Assembly (NCBI GenBank): GCA_022316685.1
Contig: JAKJHU010000534.1
Span: 1-64,000, forward strand
DNA: 64,000 nt
Origin: Progne subis subis
Lineage: Eukaryota; Chordata; Aves; Passeriformes; Hirundinidae
Reading direction: 5' to 3'
In this document: piece after piece, positions 45,111-54,625 of the stretch
How positions within the stretch are numbered: the stretch's first letter is position 1
Layout of the letters: every line of letters begins with the position of its first letter
Notes under the pieces: model-generated
What the model was told of the DNA's origin: nothing
Seen by the model: only the letters and a program-made list of their open reading frames with translations
The model's database searches: none
Made by a program: the position numbers and the translations under genes

Positions 45111-48019
45111 TTGGCCACGATGACAACAGCAGACAGAATCAGACCTGAAAGGGAAAGGGGAGAGGTTTGGACCTACAAGAAGTCCCCCAGAAGTCCTAAA
45201 CATCCCCCAGATTTCCCCCCTGGAAGTCCAAAACCCCCTCAGAACTTCCCAGGACCGCTCTGTGTCCACAGCACTGTCCCGAAGCTCGACCTGGCCTCGG
45301 GGACAGGGAGAGAAGGGAGGCAAAAAAGAACGTGCCCAAAAATACCCGCCCAAAAACCTCTAAAAGAAATGCCCCAAAAGACCCCCAAGCGCAACTACCG
45401 CAACCCTGCCACTCGCCAAATTCGAACCAAAAAAGCCTTCGTGCTAGGCTATATTTTAAATTTTAGTATTTATTATGTTTATATTTATCATTATCGTTTC
45501 TGTTTTATAGCTGTACCTATGTATATTATAGATACCATAATTCACATAGCATGTCGTGATAGAGATTGTATTTATTTATATTGCTGATATTATTTTTCAT
45601 ATGTTACATTTCACTTTTTATTAATTATACTTTCCTATTTTTCTATTGATTTTTAAAATTTTCTCTTTGTTTATATGTTAAACGACGTTTTAAACTATAC
45701 AAATTCATTAACCTGACGCATCAGAACTACAATCAATTCGAATTAAATGAGCCTGCTTTTCTAAAGGGTAAAGATTTCATTCTCATTAAAATAATATTGG
45801 CAGATGTTCTCTTTCTGTGGTTTTTTTCGGGGGGGGGGGGAGTGTTTTTTGTGTGGAGGGTTTTTTTTGGTTGGGTTTTTTTTGGTGGTTTGTGGGTTTT
45901 TTTGTTTTGGGGTTTTTTTTGGTTGTTTGCTTTGTTTTGGATTTCTTTCTTACTAAACAATGAGGTTTGGAGACTTCCAGAATAAAAAATCTACTTTCTT
46001 TTATTGCTGCCTCTGAAATACACCCCGACATCAAGTGACTGCTGCTAACACTGTTCATGGATAGAATGAGACCTCTTAGGGTATAAAAGGAAAAGATGGC
46101 ACCTGGCGTTTACAGCTTTCTCCCTTCGGGTTCTTCAATGGAATAGAAAATACAGAGGTTTTGCTCTCACTCCCGATTCTATCCAGGCCTTCGGTGGGTG
46201 GCCACGGATGTAATTTTTCACCTTCTTTGTTGCCAGCAGCCAACCTGCCACAAACTTGGGGTAAAAAAGGGTAAGGAAAAGGAAAAAGAAAAAAAGAAAA
46301 CACGAATTAAAATAAAATAAAATAAAACATTTTAAAATACAATAAGAGTTATTAAAAAGAAAAAAAAGTATATATAAATATATATAAAATAAAATAAAAA
46401 GGAAAATAAAAATTAAACAATATTTAAAAAATTAAAAGAAACTTTAAAATAATAAAAACAAAAGTAAAAATAAAAACAAATAAAATAAAATTATAAAGCT
46501 TCAAGAAATAAAAGAGAAAACCTTTTTAAAATACAAACAAAAAAATTACATGAATAAATAAAACTCGATAAATAAAGAGAATTAAAACAATTGCTAAAGT
46601 CAAAAAGTAAAATAAATAATGATATAAAAATAAATGCAGCTGGGAGGAAAACTTCCAAAAAAACCACCTCAGAACAGTCCAATGTCCAGCAAATCCCCCG
46701 AACCTCCCCTGGAAACCTCCCCCCGCCTGAAACCCCAAATTCCCATTCTTAGTCCCCCATATCTCGCCTTGAGAATCCCCCAAACCCTCCTCATATGCCC
46801 AAAAATTTCCACTCAAGCCCCAAATTCCCCTCTTGAAGCTCCAAATTCCCCCCCTAAACTCCCCCTCGATTCCCCAAAATGCCCTCGGGAACCCCCAAGT
46901 CCTCCCCGGGACCCTCCCAATTCCCTCCTGAACCCCCACATTTCCACCCCCAAACCCTCACAATTTTTCCTCTTAACCCCCGAGCCCCCGAGCCCCCAGA
47001 TTTCTCCTGCAAATTCACCTCTGGATCTCTTCCTCCTCCGGCAGCGGCCGGGGCCCCCGCCGGCACTGCAGGCAGCGCGGCCAAACCCAGAATCCAGGCC
47101 CCCCAGCGCCCCCCAAACCTCAGAATCCAAGTCCCACTCAGGACTGCCCTCATGAGCCACGAGCCTCCTCGGGAGACACCGAAATCAGGGAAGGGAGTGG
47201 GGGACCCCGGGGGGAATTCGGGATCCGCCAAAAATCGGAGAGGGGAGAAAACATGGCAGAGGAAATTTTGGGGCGGGGGGGGGGGGATGGGACGGGACGC
47301 GGCCAAGGGGAATTGAAGGGATCCAGGTAAGAATTCCGGGGTTTGCGGGGGACGAGGAGGACCGGAAACGCCCCTCAGCCACGCAGAAACCCATAGAGAT
47401 AAGGGGTGGCGGACCAGAAACGCCCCCGCCCTCTCGGAATCATCGAGATAGCAAAGAGGGGCACCGGAATGCCGCTCCGCCACGCAGAAAAACCATAGAG
47501 ATACGGAGTGGCGGACCGGAAACGCCCCCCGCCCTCTCGGAATCATCGAGATAGCGAAGAGGGGCACCGGAATGCCGCTCCGCCACGCAGAAAAACCACA
47601 GAGATATGGAGGGGCGGACCGGAAACGCCCCCCGCCCGATCGGAATAATACACTTATTCCCTCGGAGGACCGGGACTCCCCTTCGCCACGCGGAAATCAT
47701 AGCGATGGCGGCTGGAGGACCGGAGCTGTGCAGCTGCAGGTGCTTCCTGTCATGATTTCCCAACTGAGCCCCCCTGCTCCCGCACGTCTAGGGGCTATGG
47801 CATCCTCGCCGACCTCGTGGGAAGGTGCCAGCGCAGGGAGCCCTGAGGGGCGAGCCCCAATAAAGGCGCTGGGAGCCCCCAGAAATCCGAATTTGGGGAG
47901 GGGGACACGGGATGGGACAAAAGTCAAGTTCGTTTGTTGGTAGTTTTTTGAGGGGTTTATTGGGGGGGCGGGGGGGGGGGGGGGGAGGTGAGTCCTGACG
48001 CCCTCAGCTCCCCTCTTTT
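45111..48019 (+). repeat. Macrosatellite unit 10
   Basis: A full unit of 2909 bp. Variants are AGCTCGACCTGG near 45285 (shared with units 12-14), AGCTTCAAGAA near 46499 and CGATAAATAAAGAG near 46567. TATA box at 46082-46090. No gene is visible. Confidence 0.95.
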
Positions 48020-48430
48020 TTGGCCACGATGACAACAGCAGACAGAATCAGACCTGAAAGGGAAAGGGGAGAGGTTTGGACCTACAAGAAGTCCCCCAGA
48101 AGTCCTAAACATCCCCCAGATTTCCCCCCTGGAAGTCCAAAACCCCCTCAGAACTTCCCAGGACCGCTCTGTGTCCACAGCACTGTCCCGAAGCTCAACC
48201 TGGCCTCGGGGACAGGGAGAGAAGGGAGGCAAAAAAGAACGTGCCCAAAAATACCCGCCCAAAAACCTCTAAAAGAAATGCCCCAAAAGACCCCCAAGCG
48301 CAACTACCGCAACCCTGCCACTCGCCAAATTCGAACCAAAAAAGCCTTCGTGCTAGGCTATATTTTAAATTTTAGTATTTATTATGTTTATATTTATCAT
48401 TATCGTTTCTGTTTTATAGCTGTACCTATG
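48020..48430 (+). repeat. Macrosatellite unit 11, left arm
   Basis: The first 411 bp of unit 11, ending GTACCTATG at the ERV3 insertion point in the AT-rich block. Confidence 0.95.
48426..48430 (+). repeat. Target-site duplication CTATG, left of ERV3
   Basis: Uninterrupted units read GTACCTATGTATATT. CTATG occurs on both sides of ERV3. Five base pairs is the usual duplication for ERV-L-type elements. Confidence 0.92.
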
Positions 48431-49086
48431 TGTCCTGGGGTGACTGTGTATCCCCAATCGTCTGTTGGGTGCAGGGGGGAGGGCAAGCGCGGTTTGTTTT
48501 TCCCCAGGAAAACTCTGCTCATCCAAGTGACCTTGAAGCGGGGGAGCTGGAACTCGGCGAGACTGAAGAAGCTCTGTTGTTTTTCTCGGGCAGTTAGTTT
48601 AGTTTAGTGCTAGCATAGTGTTAGATGCTGTAGAATAGCTGAAGCTTTTTTTGCTTTTTTTGCTTTCTTCTTTTTTTTTCTTTTTTTTCTTTCCTTTTTT
48701 CTTTTTTTTTTTGCCCTCTCCTCGGAACTGTTCCAACCTCTCCGGACTGAGGACCTGGGGAAGCACCGGGGGGCCTCCACAGGGGACCCACCCCACCGAG
48801 ACCACCAAGACCAGCCCTGCACATCTCTTTTTTCCAACGTCAGCGGAGAGAGAGTGGTGGAGCACACTGACAATCTTCAAGAGGAGAGACTTTCTTTAAG
48901 TTTGTTATCCCTCCGTAAGCGGCACGAAGTTCTTGTCATCGGGTATTGTGCTGGGAGTGCTTTGCCTGTGTAATAAACAGGTTTTTTCCACTTCTCTCTG
49001 AGGAAGTTTTTCCTGAACCGGTCGGGGGAGGGGAGAGGGGGGCCCCTTGGGAGGATTTCTCCCAAAATCTGCCTGAAACCACCACA
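48431..49086 (+). repeat. ERV3 5' LTR
   Basis: 656 bp, TGTCCTGG...CCACCACA. It contains a T-rich polypyrimidine stretch of about 75 nt (48643-48712) and AATAAA at 48972-48977. The stretch reads seven T between two GC pairs, where the 3' LTR has eight. Confidence 0.94.
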
Positions 49087-49093
49087 AACTTCT

Positions 49094-49125
49094 TGGCGCC
49101 CGAACGTGTGGCTCGAACCCACGAG
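49094..49125 (+). other. ERV3 primer-binding site (tRNA-Lys, extended)
   Basis: TGGCGCCCGAACGTGTGG followed by CTCGAACCCACGA resembles the complement of the acceptor stem and T arm of a lysine tRNA over about 30 nt, with one inserted G and one mismatch. It begins 7 nt after the LTR. The identification uses general knowledge of tRNA-Lys 3' ends and should be aligned to the host tRNAs. Confidence 0.75.
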
Positions 49126-49171
49126 AGAGTGGAAAAACCCTGAACTGATTAGTATTTAGCGGTCAGTAAAT

Positions 49172-51109
49172 ATGCTGTTTGAACTCATGTCTCTTGGGGG
49201 GGGGGCCTTGATGTGTTTTGGATCCTTAGGCTTCTTTGAGGTCTTAATACCTTTGTGGTCCTTAGGTTTATTTGCATATCCAGAGATAGCCCCAATATTG
49301 TCATTAATACACAGTTTTTACAGTAGAGGGACGCGGATTAGAGTAGCTATTGGCCTTGGCTTAATGATAATAATTTGTAGGAAGTTTATAAAGGTGCTGA
49401 GGTCTGTTCCTTCTATGTATGGGTCATGGTTATGGTTATTCACCCTGTTTGTGGGAGGAGGAGCAGAGGATGAAGCGTTGCAGTCTTTTGTTTCCTTCTC
49501 CTCTAAATCGGTTAAATCATTGCTGGAGAATGTTGAGTTTCCCCTGAGTGTTAAAGAGACCATCTTTCTGGTATGTCATCTGGTAAGCCTCCTCTATACA
49601 GTCTACAGCTTCTCTAAAATATGGGCTGAGATTTATAGAGGGGCTGATGAAACTCCCGACCCAGGCAGAGGAAATCCTGAGTGGTGTGGAGAATGGGAGG
49701 ATATGGGCCAACTCCTCAAGGAATTCTCTGACCCTGTAGTCTGGGATTTTCCACGGGAACAAATTCAGAATCCAGTGGAGCTGGGGAAATACCTGGAAGA
49801 GAGGTACCATGATGGCTCTAAGGGGGAGAAGGTCGCTGCAGTAAGCTGGGCCCTGGCATATGCTTATCGCACATTGCTAGAGACTGTAGGGCAGCAGACA
49901 GAGGCAGGGGGGAAGGGATGCAAATCAACAGCTACCCCAGTCACTCAGGCTGCCGCCAACACCCCAGTTATGAATCCAGCAGCTAAACCAGACAGTAAGC
50001 CTAAGCCCCTGGCAGTTGCTCCAGCAAAGAAGCACACACATAAAACCGATCGACCAGTGGACGATGATGACGCAAGAGAAGGACCTTCACCAAAATCAGA
50101 AGCCAAATCTTCCAGCACAGGATCAGAAGCCAATATTGACTCCTTTTCCCTGAAGGACCTTCGAGGCCTAAGAAAAGATTACCGGCGACAACCTGATGAA
50201 TCTATAATTAGTTGGTTAGTCCGTCTTTGGGATGCCGCAGGTGAGGCTACAATTCTGGATGGCACTGAAGCGAGGCATCTGGGATCCCTGTCACATGATC
50301 CAGTCATCGACCAGGAGATGATGAGAGAGGCTAGTCCTTGCAGTCTCTGGATACGGGTCCTAGGAAGCGTGGCAGAAAGATACCTATGCGCAGATGATCT
50401 CTATATGCAGCAAACCCCATGGAAGACCATAGAACAAGGGATTCAACGCTTGAGAGAAATGGCAGTGGCAGAGATGGTTTTCTCAGATGATATAAACACT
50501 AGGAACCCAGACTTGGTATCATGTACATCTGTGATGTGGCGAAAACTTATACGACTCGGGCCATTAGAATACGCCTCTGCTTTAGCAGTAATGAAGCGGG
50601 AGGACATGGAGGAAACTGTGCTTGATATGGCGAAGAAGCTCCGAGCATATGCAGATGCTGTGCATGGCCCAACACACGCCAGAATCGCAGCTGTGGAAAC
50701 ACGCCTACAGAAACTAGAGGATAAGATAGATAAGAGTCATAAGAAACTCAGGGAGGAGATTAGAGAGGACCTTCTCCAAATCTCAGCAGTACAGATCAGA
50801 GGTTCTGGTACCCAACGTAGACGCTCCCCGGGTAGGGAGAGAGGGTACACTCCACGCGCTGAGCTGTGGTTCTTCCTGCGGGATTGCGGAGAAAATATGA
50901 ACAGATGGGATGGAAAATCTACGGCTGCCTTGGCACAACGGGTGCGTGAACTGAAGGAAGTCAAGACTCAAAGAGGGAGTTTCACCAAAAGGGAAGCGGC
51001 TCCAGTTGCCCGTAGCCGAACTGCCAGGTACGACGATGATGACATGTCCGACCCCCTTGAAGGAACCTCTAAGGCATATGCTCAAGGAAAGAAAGATAAC
51101 CAGGCTTAG
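49172..51109 (+). CDS. gag: ERV3 Gag (ERV-L-like, with hydrophobic N-terminal region)
   Basis: 645 codons, the structural polyprotein that would form the particle. Residues 1-155 contain several hydrophobic segments (about 8-50, 57-68, 84-95 and 129-148) that look membrane-spanning, with no Met-Gly myristoylation signal. A variable linker rich in Pro, Lys, Ser and Asp follows (about 250-322), then a capsid-like region (about 325-500), a heptad-patterned coiled coil (about 503-540), a basic stretch (549-557) and a conserved-looking Tyr-Thr-Pro-Arg...Leu-Trp-Phe-Phe-Leu-Arg segment (559-570). No CCHC knuckle is present. A run of ten G lies 24 nt into the frame, so the exact N-terminus depends on its length; an in-frame ATG at 49211 is an alternative start. 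It ends at TAG 51107-51109 in frame with pol. Confidence 0.85.
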   Translation: MLFELMSLGGGALMCFGSLGFFEVLIPLWSLGLFAYPEIAPILSLIHSFYSRGTRIRVAIGLGLMIIICRKFIKVLRSVPSMYGSWLWLFTLFVGGGAEDEALQSFVSFSSKSVKSLLENVEFPLSVKETIFLVCHLVSLLYTVYSFSKIWAEIYRGADETPDPGRGNPEWCGEWEDMGQLLKEFSDPVVWDFPREQIQNPVELGKYLEERYHDGSKGEKVAAVSWALAYAYRTLLETVGQQTEAGGKGCKSTATPVTQAAANTPVMNPAAKPDSKPKPLAVAPAKKHTHKTDRPVDDDDAREGPSPKSEAKSSSTGSEANIDSFSLKDLRGLRKDYRRQPDESIISWLVRLWDAAGEATILDGTEARHLGSLSHDPVIDQEMMREASPCSLWIRVLGSVAERYLCADDLYMQQTPWKTIEQGIQRLREMAVAEMVFSDDINTRNPDLVSCTSVMWRKLIRLGPLEYASALAVMKREDMEETVLDMAKKLRAYADAVHGPTHARIAAVETRLQKLEDKIDKSHKKLREEIREDLLQISAVQIRGSGTQRRRSPGRERGYTPRAELWFFLRDCGENMNRWDGKSTAALAQRVRELKEVKTQRGSFTKREAAPVARSRTARYDDDDMSDPLEGTSKAYAQGKKDNQA

Positions 51110-51184
51110 AGGGGCCCTGCCTCTAGCCAGGTAGAGGCTAGGGAAAACCGTGTATTTTGGACTGTGTGGATTCGTTGGCCTGGC
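51107..51184 (+). promoter_or_regulatory. Candidate stop-codon readthrough element between ERV3 gag and pol
   Basis: After the TAG (51107-51109), GCCTCTA at 51119-51125 pairs perfectly with TAGAGGC at 51132-51138 around a 6-nt loop (GCCAGG). CCCT (51115-51118) can extend the stem with AGGG (51140-51143) past one bulged T. The loop is complementary to CCTGGC at 51179-51184, which could form a pseudoknot. Gag and pol share one frame, and no further stop occurs between them. Retroviruses that use amber readthrough have a pseudoknot about 8 nt after the stop; the arrangement here is similar, but function is inferred. Confidence 0.5.
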
Positions 51185-54100
51185 ACATCAGAACCACAAA
51201 GATATGAGGCCTTAGTTGATACTGGTGCGCAGTGCACATTAATGCCATCAAGACAGGTAGGGGCAGAATCTGTCTCTATTGCTGGCGTGACGGGGGGATC
51301 ACAGGATTTTACTGTGGTAGAAGCAGATGTGAGCCTAACTGGAAAGGAGTGGGAGAAACACCCTATTGTGACTGGCCCAGAGGCCCCATGTATTTTGGGC
51401 ATAGACTTCCTCCGAAGTGGGTATTTCAAAGACCCGAAAGGACTCAGGTGGGCATTCGGGATAGCGGCTGTAGTAACAGAGGGCATCCGGCAATTGAACA
51501 CCTTGCCTGGACTGTCCAAGAATCCTTCTGCAGTAGGACTCTTGAAAGTACAAGAACAACGGGTACCAATTGCCACTTCTATAGTGCACCGCCGACAGTA
51601 TAGAACCACTCGAGATGCTGTGATTCCCATTCATAAGATGATTCAAGAGCTGGAGAGCCAAGGGGTGGTTAGTAAAACCCACTCACCCTTCAACAGCCCC
51701 ATTTGGCCTGTGCGCAAATCTGAAGGAGAATGGAGATTGACTGTGGACTACCGTGCATTGAATGAGGTGACACCACCACTGAGTGCTGCTGTGCCAGACA
51801 TGTTGGAGCTCCAGTATGAGCTGGAGTCCAAGGCAGCAAAATGGTATGCCACAGTTGATATTGCCAATGCATTTTTCTCCATTCCTTTGGCAGCAGAATG
51901 CAGGCCTCAGTTTGCCTTCACATGGAGGGGCGTGCAGTACACCTGGAACCGACTGCCCCAGGGGTGGAAGCACAGTCCTACCATCTGCCATGGACTGATC
52001 CAAGCTGCACTGGAAAAGGGTGAGGCTCCGGAGCACCTACAGTATATCGATGACATTATTGTGTGGGGGAACACGGCAATGGAAGTGTTTGAGAAAGGAG
52101 AGAAGATCATCCAAATTCTCCTGAAAGCTGGTTTTGCCATCAAGCAGAGCAAGGTCAAGGGACCTGCCCGAGAGATCCAGTTCCTGGGAGTAAAGTGGCA
52201 AGATGGACGGCGGCAGATTCCTACTGATGTCATCAACAAGATCACAGCGATGTCTCCACCAACCAATAAGAAGGAGACACAAGCTTTCCTAGGTGCTATA
52301 GGTTTCTGGAGGATGCACATTCCCGAGTATAGTCAAATCGTGAGCCCTCTTTACCTGGTCACCCGAAAAAAGAATGATTTCCACTGGGGCCCTGAGCAGC
52401 AACAAGCTTTTGCCCAGATCAAGCAGGAGATCGCTCATGCAGTGGCCCTTGGCCCAGTGAGGACAGGACCAGAAGTGAAGAATGTGCTCTACTCAGCAGC
52501 CGGGAACAATGGCCTGTCCTGGAGCCTTTGGCAGAAGGTGCCTGGTGAGACTCGAGGCCGACCACTAGGATTTTGGAGTCGAAGCTACAGAGGGTCTGAA
52601 GCCAATTACACCCCAACTGAGAAGGAAATCTTAGCTGCCTATGAAGGAGTTCAAGCCGCCTCGGAGGTGATTGGTACAGAGGCGCAACTCCTCCTGGCAC
52701 CCCGACTGCCTGTGCTGGGGTGGATGTTCAAAGGGGAGGTCCCCTCCACCCATCATGCCACTGATGCCACATGGAGCAAGTGGATTGCTCTTATTACGCA
52801 GCGCGCCCGTATGGGTAAACTGAATCGCCCTGGGATTTTGGAAATAATTACCAATTGGCCTGAGGGTGAAAATTTTGGCCTCACAGATGAAGAACAAGAG
52901 CAAGTGACACGGGCTGAAGAGGCTCCACCATACAACCAATTGCCAGCAGAGGAGAGGCATTATGCCCTTTTCACTGACGGTTCCTGTCGTATTGTAGGGA
53001 TGAACCGGAAGTGGAAAGCAGCCGTGTGGAGCCCCACACGACAGGCTGCTGAGGCCACTGAAGGAGAGGGTGGATCAAGTCAACTTGCAGAACTCAAGGC
53101 TGTTCAATTGGCCTTGGATATTGCTGAAAGAGAGGGGTGGCCGAGGCTCTACCTCTATACTGATTCGTGGATGGTAGCCAATGCTCTGTGGGGATGGCTG
53201 AAGAGGTGGAAAGAGGCTAATTGGCAGCGTGGAGGGAAACCAATGTGGGCTGCTGAGGAGTGGAAAGACATTGCTACCAGGGTAGGGAGACTACCTGTGA
53301 AAGTCCGCCACGTAGATGCCCACATCCCCAAGAGTAGAGCTAATGAAGAGCATCGAAACAACGAGCAGGTAGATCGGGCAGCAAAAATAGAAGTGTCAAA
53401 GATAGACTTAGATTGGGAACACAAGGGAGAGTTGTTCCTAGCTCGATGGGCCCATGATGCCTCAGGTCACCAGGGCAGAGATGCCACCTATAAGTGGGCA
53501 CGAGACCGAGGGGTGGATCTAACCATGGACAGTATTTCTCAGGTTATCCATGACTGTGAGACGTGTGCTGCCATCAAACAGGCCAAGCGGGTGAAGCCCC
53601 TATGGTATGGCGGGCGATGGTCCAAGTATAAGTACGGGGAAGCCTGGCAGATTGACTACATCACCCTTCCCCAAACCCGCCAAGGCAAGCGCTACGTGCT
53701 CACAATGGTGGAAGCCACCACGGGGTGGCTGGAGACCTACCCTGTGCCTCACGCTACTGCCCGGAACACCATCCTGGGCCTAGAGAAGCAAGTCCTGTGG
53801 AGACATGGTACCCCTGAGAGGATTGAGTCAGACAACGGGACTCATTTCAAGAACAGCCTTATTAACACCTGGGCTAGGGAACATGGCATTGAGTGGGTGT
53901 ACCATATTCCCTACCATGCACCTGCTGCAGGCAAAGTGGAGAGGCACAATGCATTGTTAAAAACCCAATTGAAAGCATTGGGGGGGGGATCGTTCAAGAA
54001 TTGGGAGCAGCACTTAGCAAAGGCCACCTGGTTGGTCAACACCCGAGGCTCCACCAACCGAGCAGGACCCGCCCAGGCTGAGCCTCTGCATACAACAGAT

Positions 54101-54289
54101 GGAGATAAAGTCCCAGTGGTGCATGTCAGAGGTCTGTTAGGGAAGACAGTGTGGATCAGGTCTGCCTCAAGTACAGACAAACCCATTCGTGGGGTTGTCT
54201 TTGCTCAGGGACCAGGTTGCACATGGTGGATAATGCAGAAAGATGGAACAACACAATGTGTACCTCAGGGAGATCTGATTGTTGGGTGA
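51110..54289 (+). CDS. pol: ERV3 Pol: protease, reverse transcriptase, RNase H, integrase
   Basis: Open from the gag TAG to TGA at 54287-54289. There is no ATG near its start; numbering from a GTG at 51164 gives 1041 codons. Protease: Asp19-Thr-Gly-Ala. Reverse transcriptase: Asp232 in Val-Asp-Ile-Ala-Asn, Leu-Pro-Gln-Gly at 264-267, and Tyr-Ile-Asp-Asp at 294-297. RNase H: Asp605, Glu643, Asp667, Asp737. Integrase: zinc-binding His764, His769, Cys798, Cys801; catalytic Asp831, Asp890 and Glu926 with 35 residues between the last two. All catalytic residues are present and no break is seen. The missing start codon and the shared frame with gag imply production as a Gag-Pol fusion by readthrough. 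No dUTPase or env follows. Activity cannot be judged from sequence alone. Confidence 0.93.
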   Translation, partial: RGPASSQVEARENRVFWTVWIRWPGTSEPQRYEALVDTGAQCTLMPSRQVGAESVSIAGVTGGSQDFTVVEADVSLTGKEWEKHPIVTGPEAPCILGIDFLRSGYFKDPKGLRWAFGIAAVVTEGIRQLNTLPGLSKNPSAVGLLKVQEQRVPIATSIVHRRQYRTTRDAVIPIHKMIQELESQGVVSKTHSPFNSPIWPVRKSEGEWRLTVDYRALNEVTPPLSAAVPDMLELQYELESKAAKWYATVDIANAFFSIPLAAECRPQFAFTWRGVQYTWNRLPQGWKHSPTICHGLIQAALEKGEAPEHLQYIDDIIVWGNTAMEVFEKGEKIIQILLKAGFAIKQSKVKGPAREIQFLGVKWQDGRRQIPTDVINKITAMSPPTNKKETQAFLGAIGFWRMHIPEYSQIVSPLYLVTRKKNDFHWGPEQQQAFAQIKQEIAHAVALGPVRTGPEVKNVLYSAAGNNGLSWSLWQKVPGETRGRPLGFWSRSYRGSEANYTPTEKEILAAYEGVQAASEVIGTEAQLLLAPRLPVLGWMFKGEVPSTHHATDATWSKWIALITQRARMGKLNRPGILEIITNWPEGENFGLTDEEQEQVTRAEEAPPYNQLPAEERHYALFTDGSCRIVGMNRKWKAAVWSPTRQAAEATEGEGGSSQLAELKAVQLALDIAEREGWPRLYLYTDSWMVANALWGWLKRWKEANWQRGGKPMWAAEEWKDIATRVGRLPVKVRHVDAHIPKSRANEEHRNNEQVDRAAKIEVSKIDLDWEHKGELFLARWAHDASGHQGRDATYKWARDRGVDLTMDSISQVIHDCETCAAIKQAKRVKPLWYGGRWSKYKYGEAWQIDYITLPQTRQGKRYVLTMVEATTGWLETYPVPHATARNTILGLEKQVLWRHGTPERIESDNGTHFKNSLINTWAREHGIEWVYHIPYHAPAAGKVERHNALLKTQLKALGGGSFKNWEQHLAKATWLVNTRGSTNRAGPAQAEPLHTTDGDKVPVVHVRGLLGKTVWIRSASSTDKPIRGVVFAQGPGCTWWIMQKDGTTQCVPQGDLIVG

Positions 54290-54610
54290 GAATAATTTGT
54301 AAACATCACTGTTTGCTGAATGCTATTGCCATTGTCTGTACATTAAACCATGCAGAATGAAATAGAAGGAAATGTGCAAGTGAGAGGGTATGTGTTAAGT
54401 GTTGAAGGTATGAGCAAGTGTTGAAGGTATGAGTAAGTGAGAGAGGAATCCTGCTGCCCTGCAGCCTGGGGCCTGGATTCAGTGCCTCAGTGTGGAACAT
54501 GACAGGAGCATGACAGGTATTGCTTGTATTGTTTTTTTTTTATGGGGAGAATAGATGGAAGTTTTATGTGGAATATACATTGGTTCTGTCTGTAAGTCAA
54601 CGATATGGGG
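54290..54610 (+). other. ERV3 region between pol and the polypurine tract, no gene
   Basis: About 320 bp with no env or other protein. It holds two adjacent copies of an 18-bp motif (AAGTGTTGAAGGTATGAG, near 54397-54432) and a run of nine T near 54532. An env gene would sit here in an enveloped relative. Confidence 0.7.
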
Positions 54611-54625
54611 ATAAGGGGTGGAAGA
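54611..54625 (+). other. ERV3 polypurine tract
   Basis: ATAAGGGGTGGAAGA, purine-rich with two T, lies directly before the 3' LTR. It is the expected plus-strand primer site. Confidence 0.75.

Noticed and set aside
48599..48880. Lysine-rich minus-strand frames in the ERV3 LTRs
   Set aside because: They are translations of the T-rich stretch on the opposite strand, appear in all three minus frames, and have no start or domain of their own.
51683..52320. Minus-strand open frames opposite ERV3 pol
   Set aside because: They mirror a strongly coding plus strand whose catalytic motifs are all in one continuous frame. No independent motif supports them.
54290..54625. A possible env or dUTPase gene after ERV3 pol
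   Set aside because: Only short frames lacking recognisable motifs are present in about 335 bp. A dUTPase or env would need more space.
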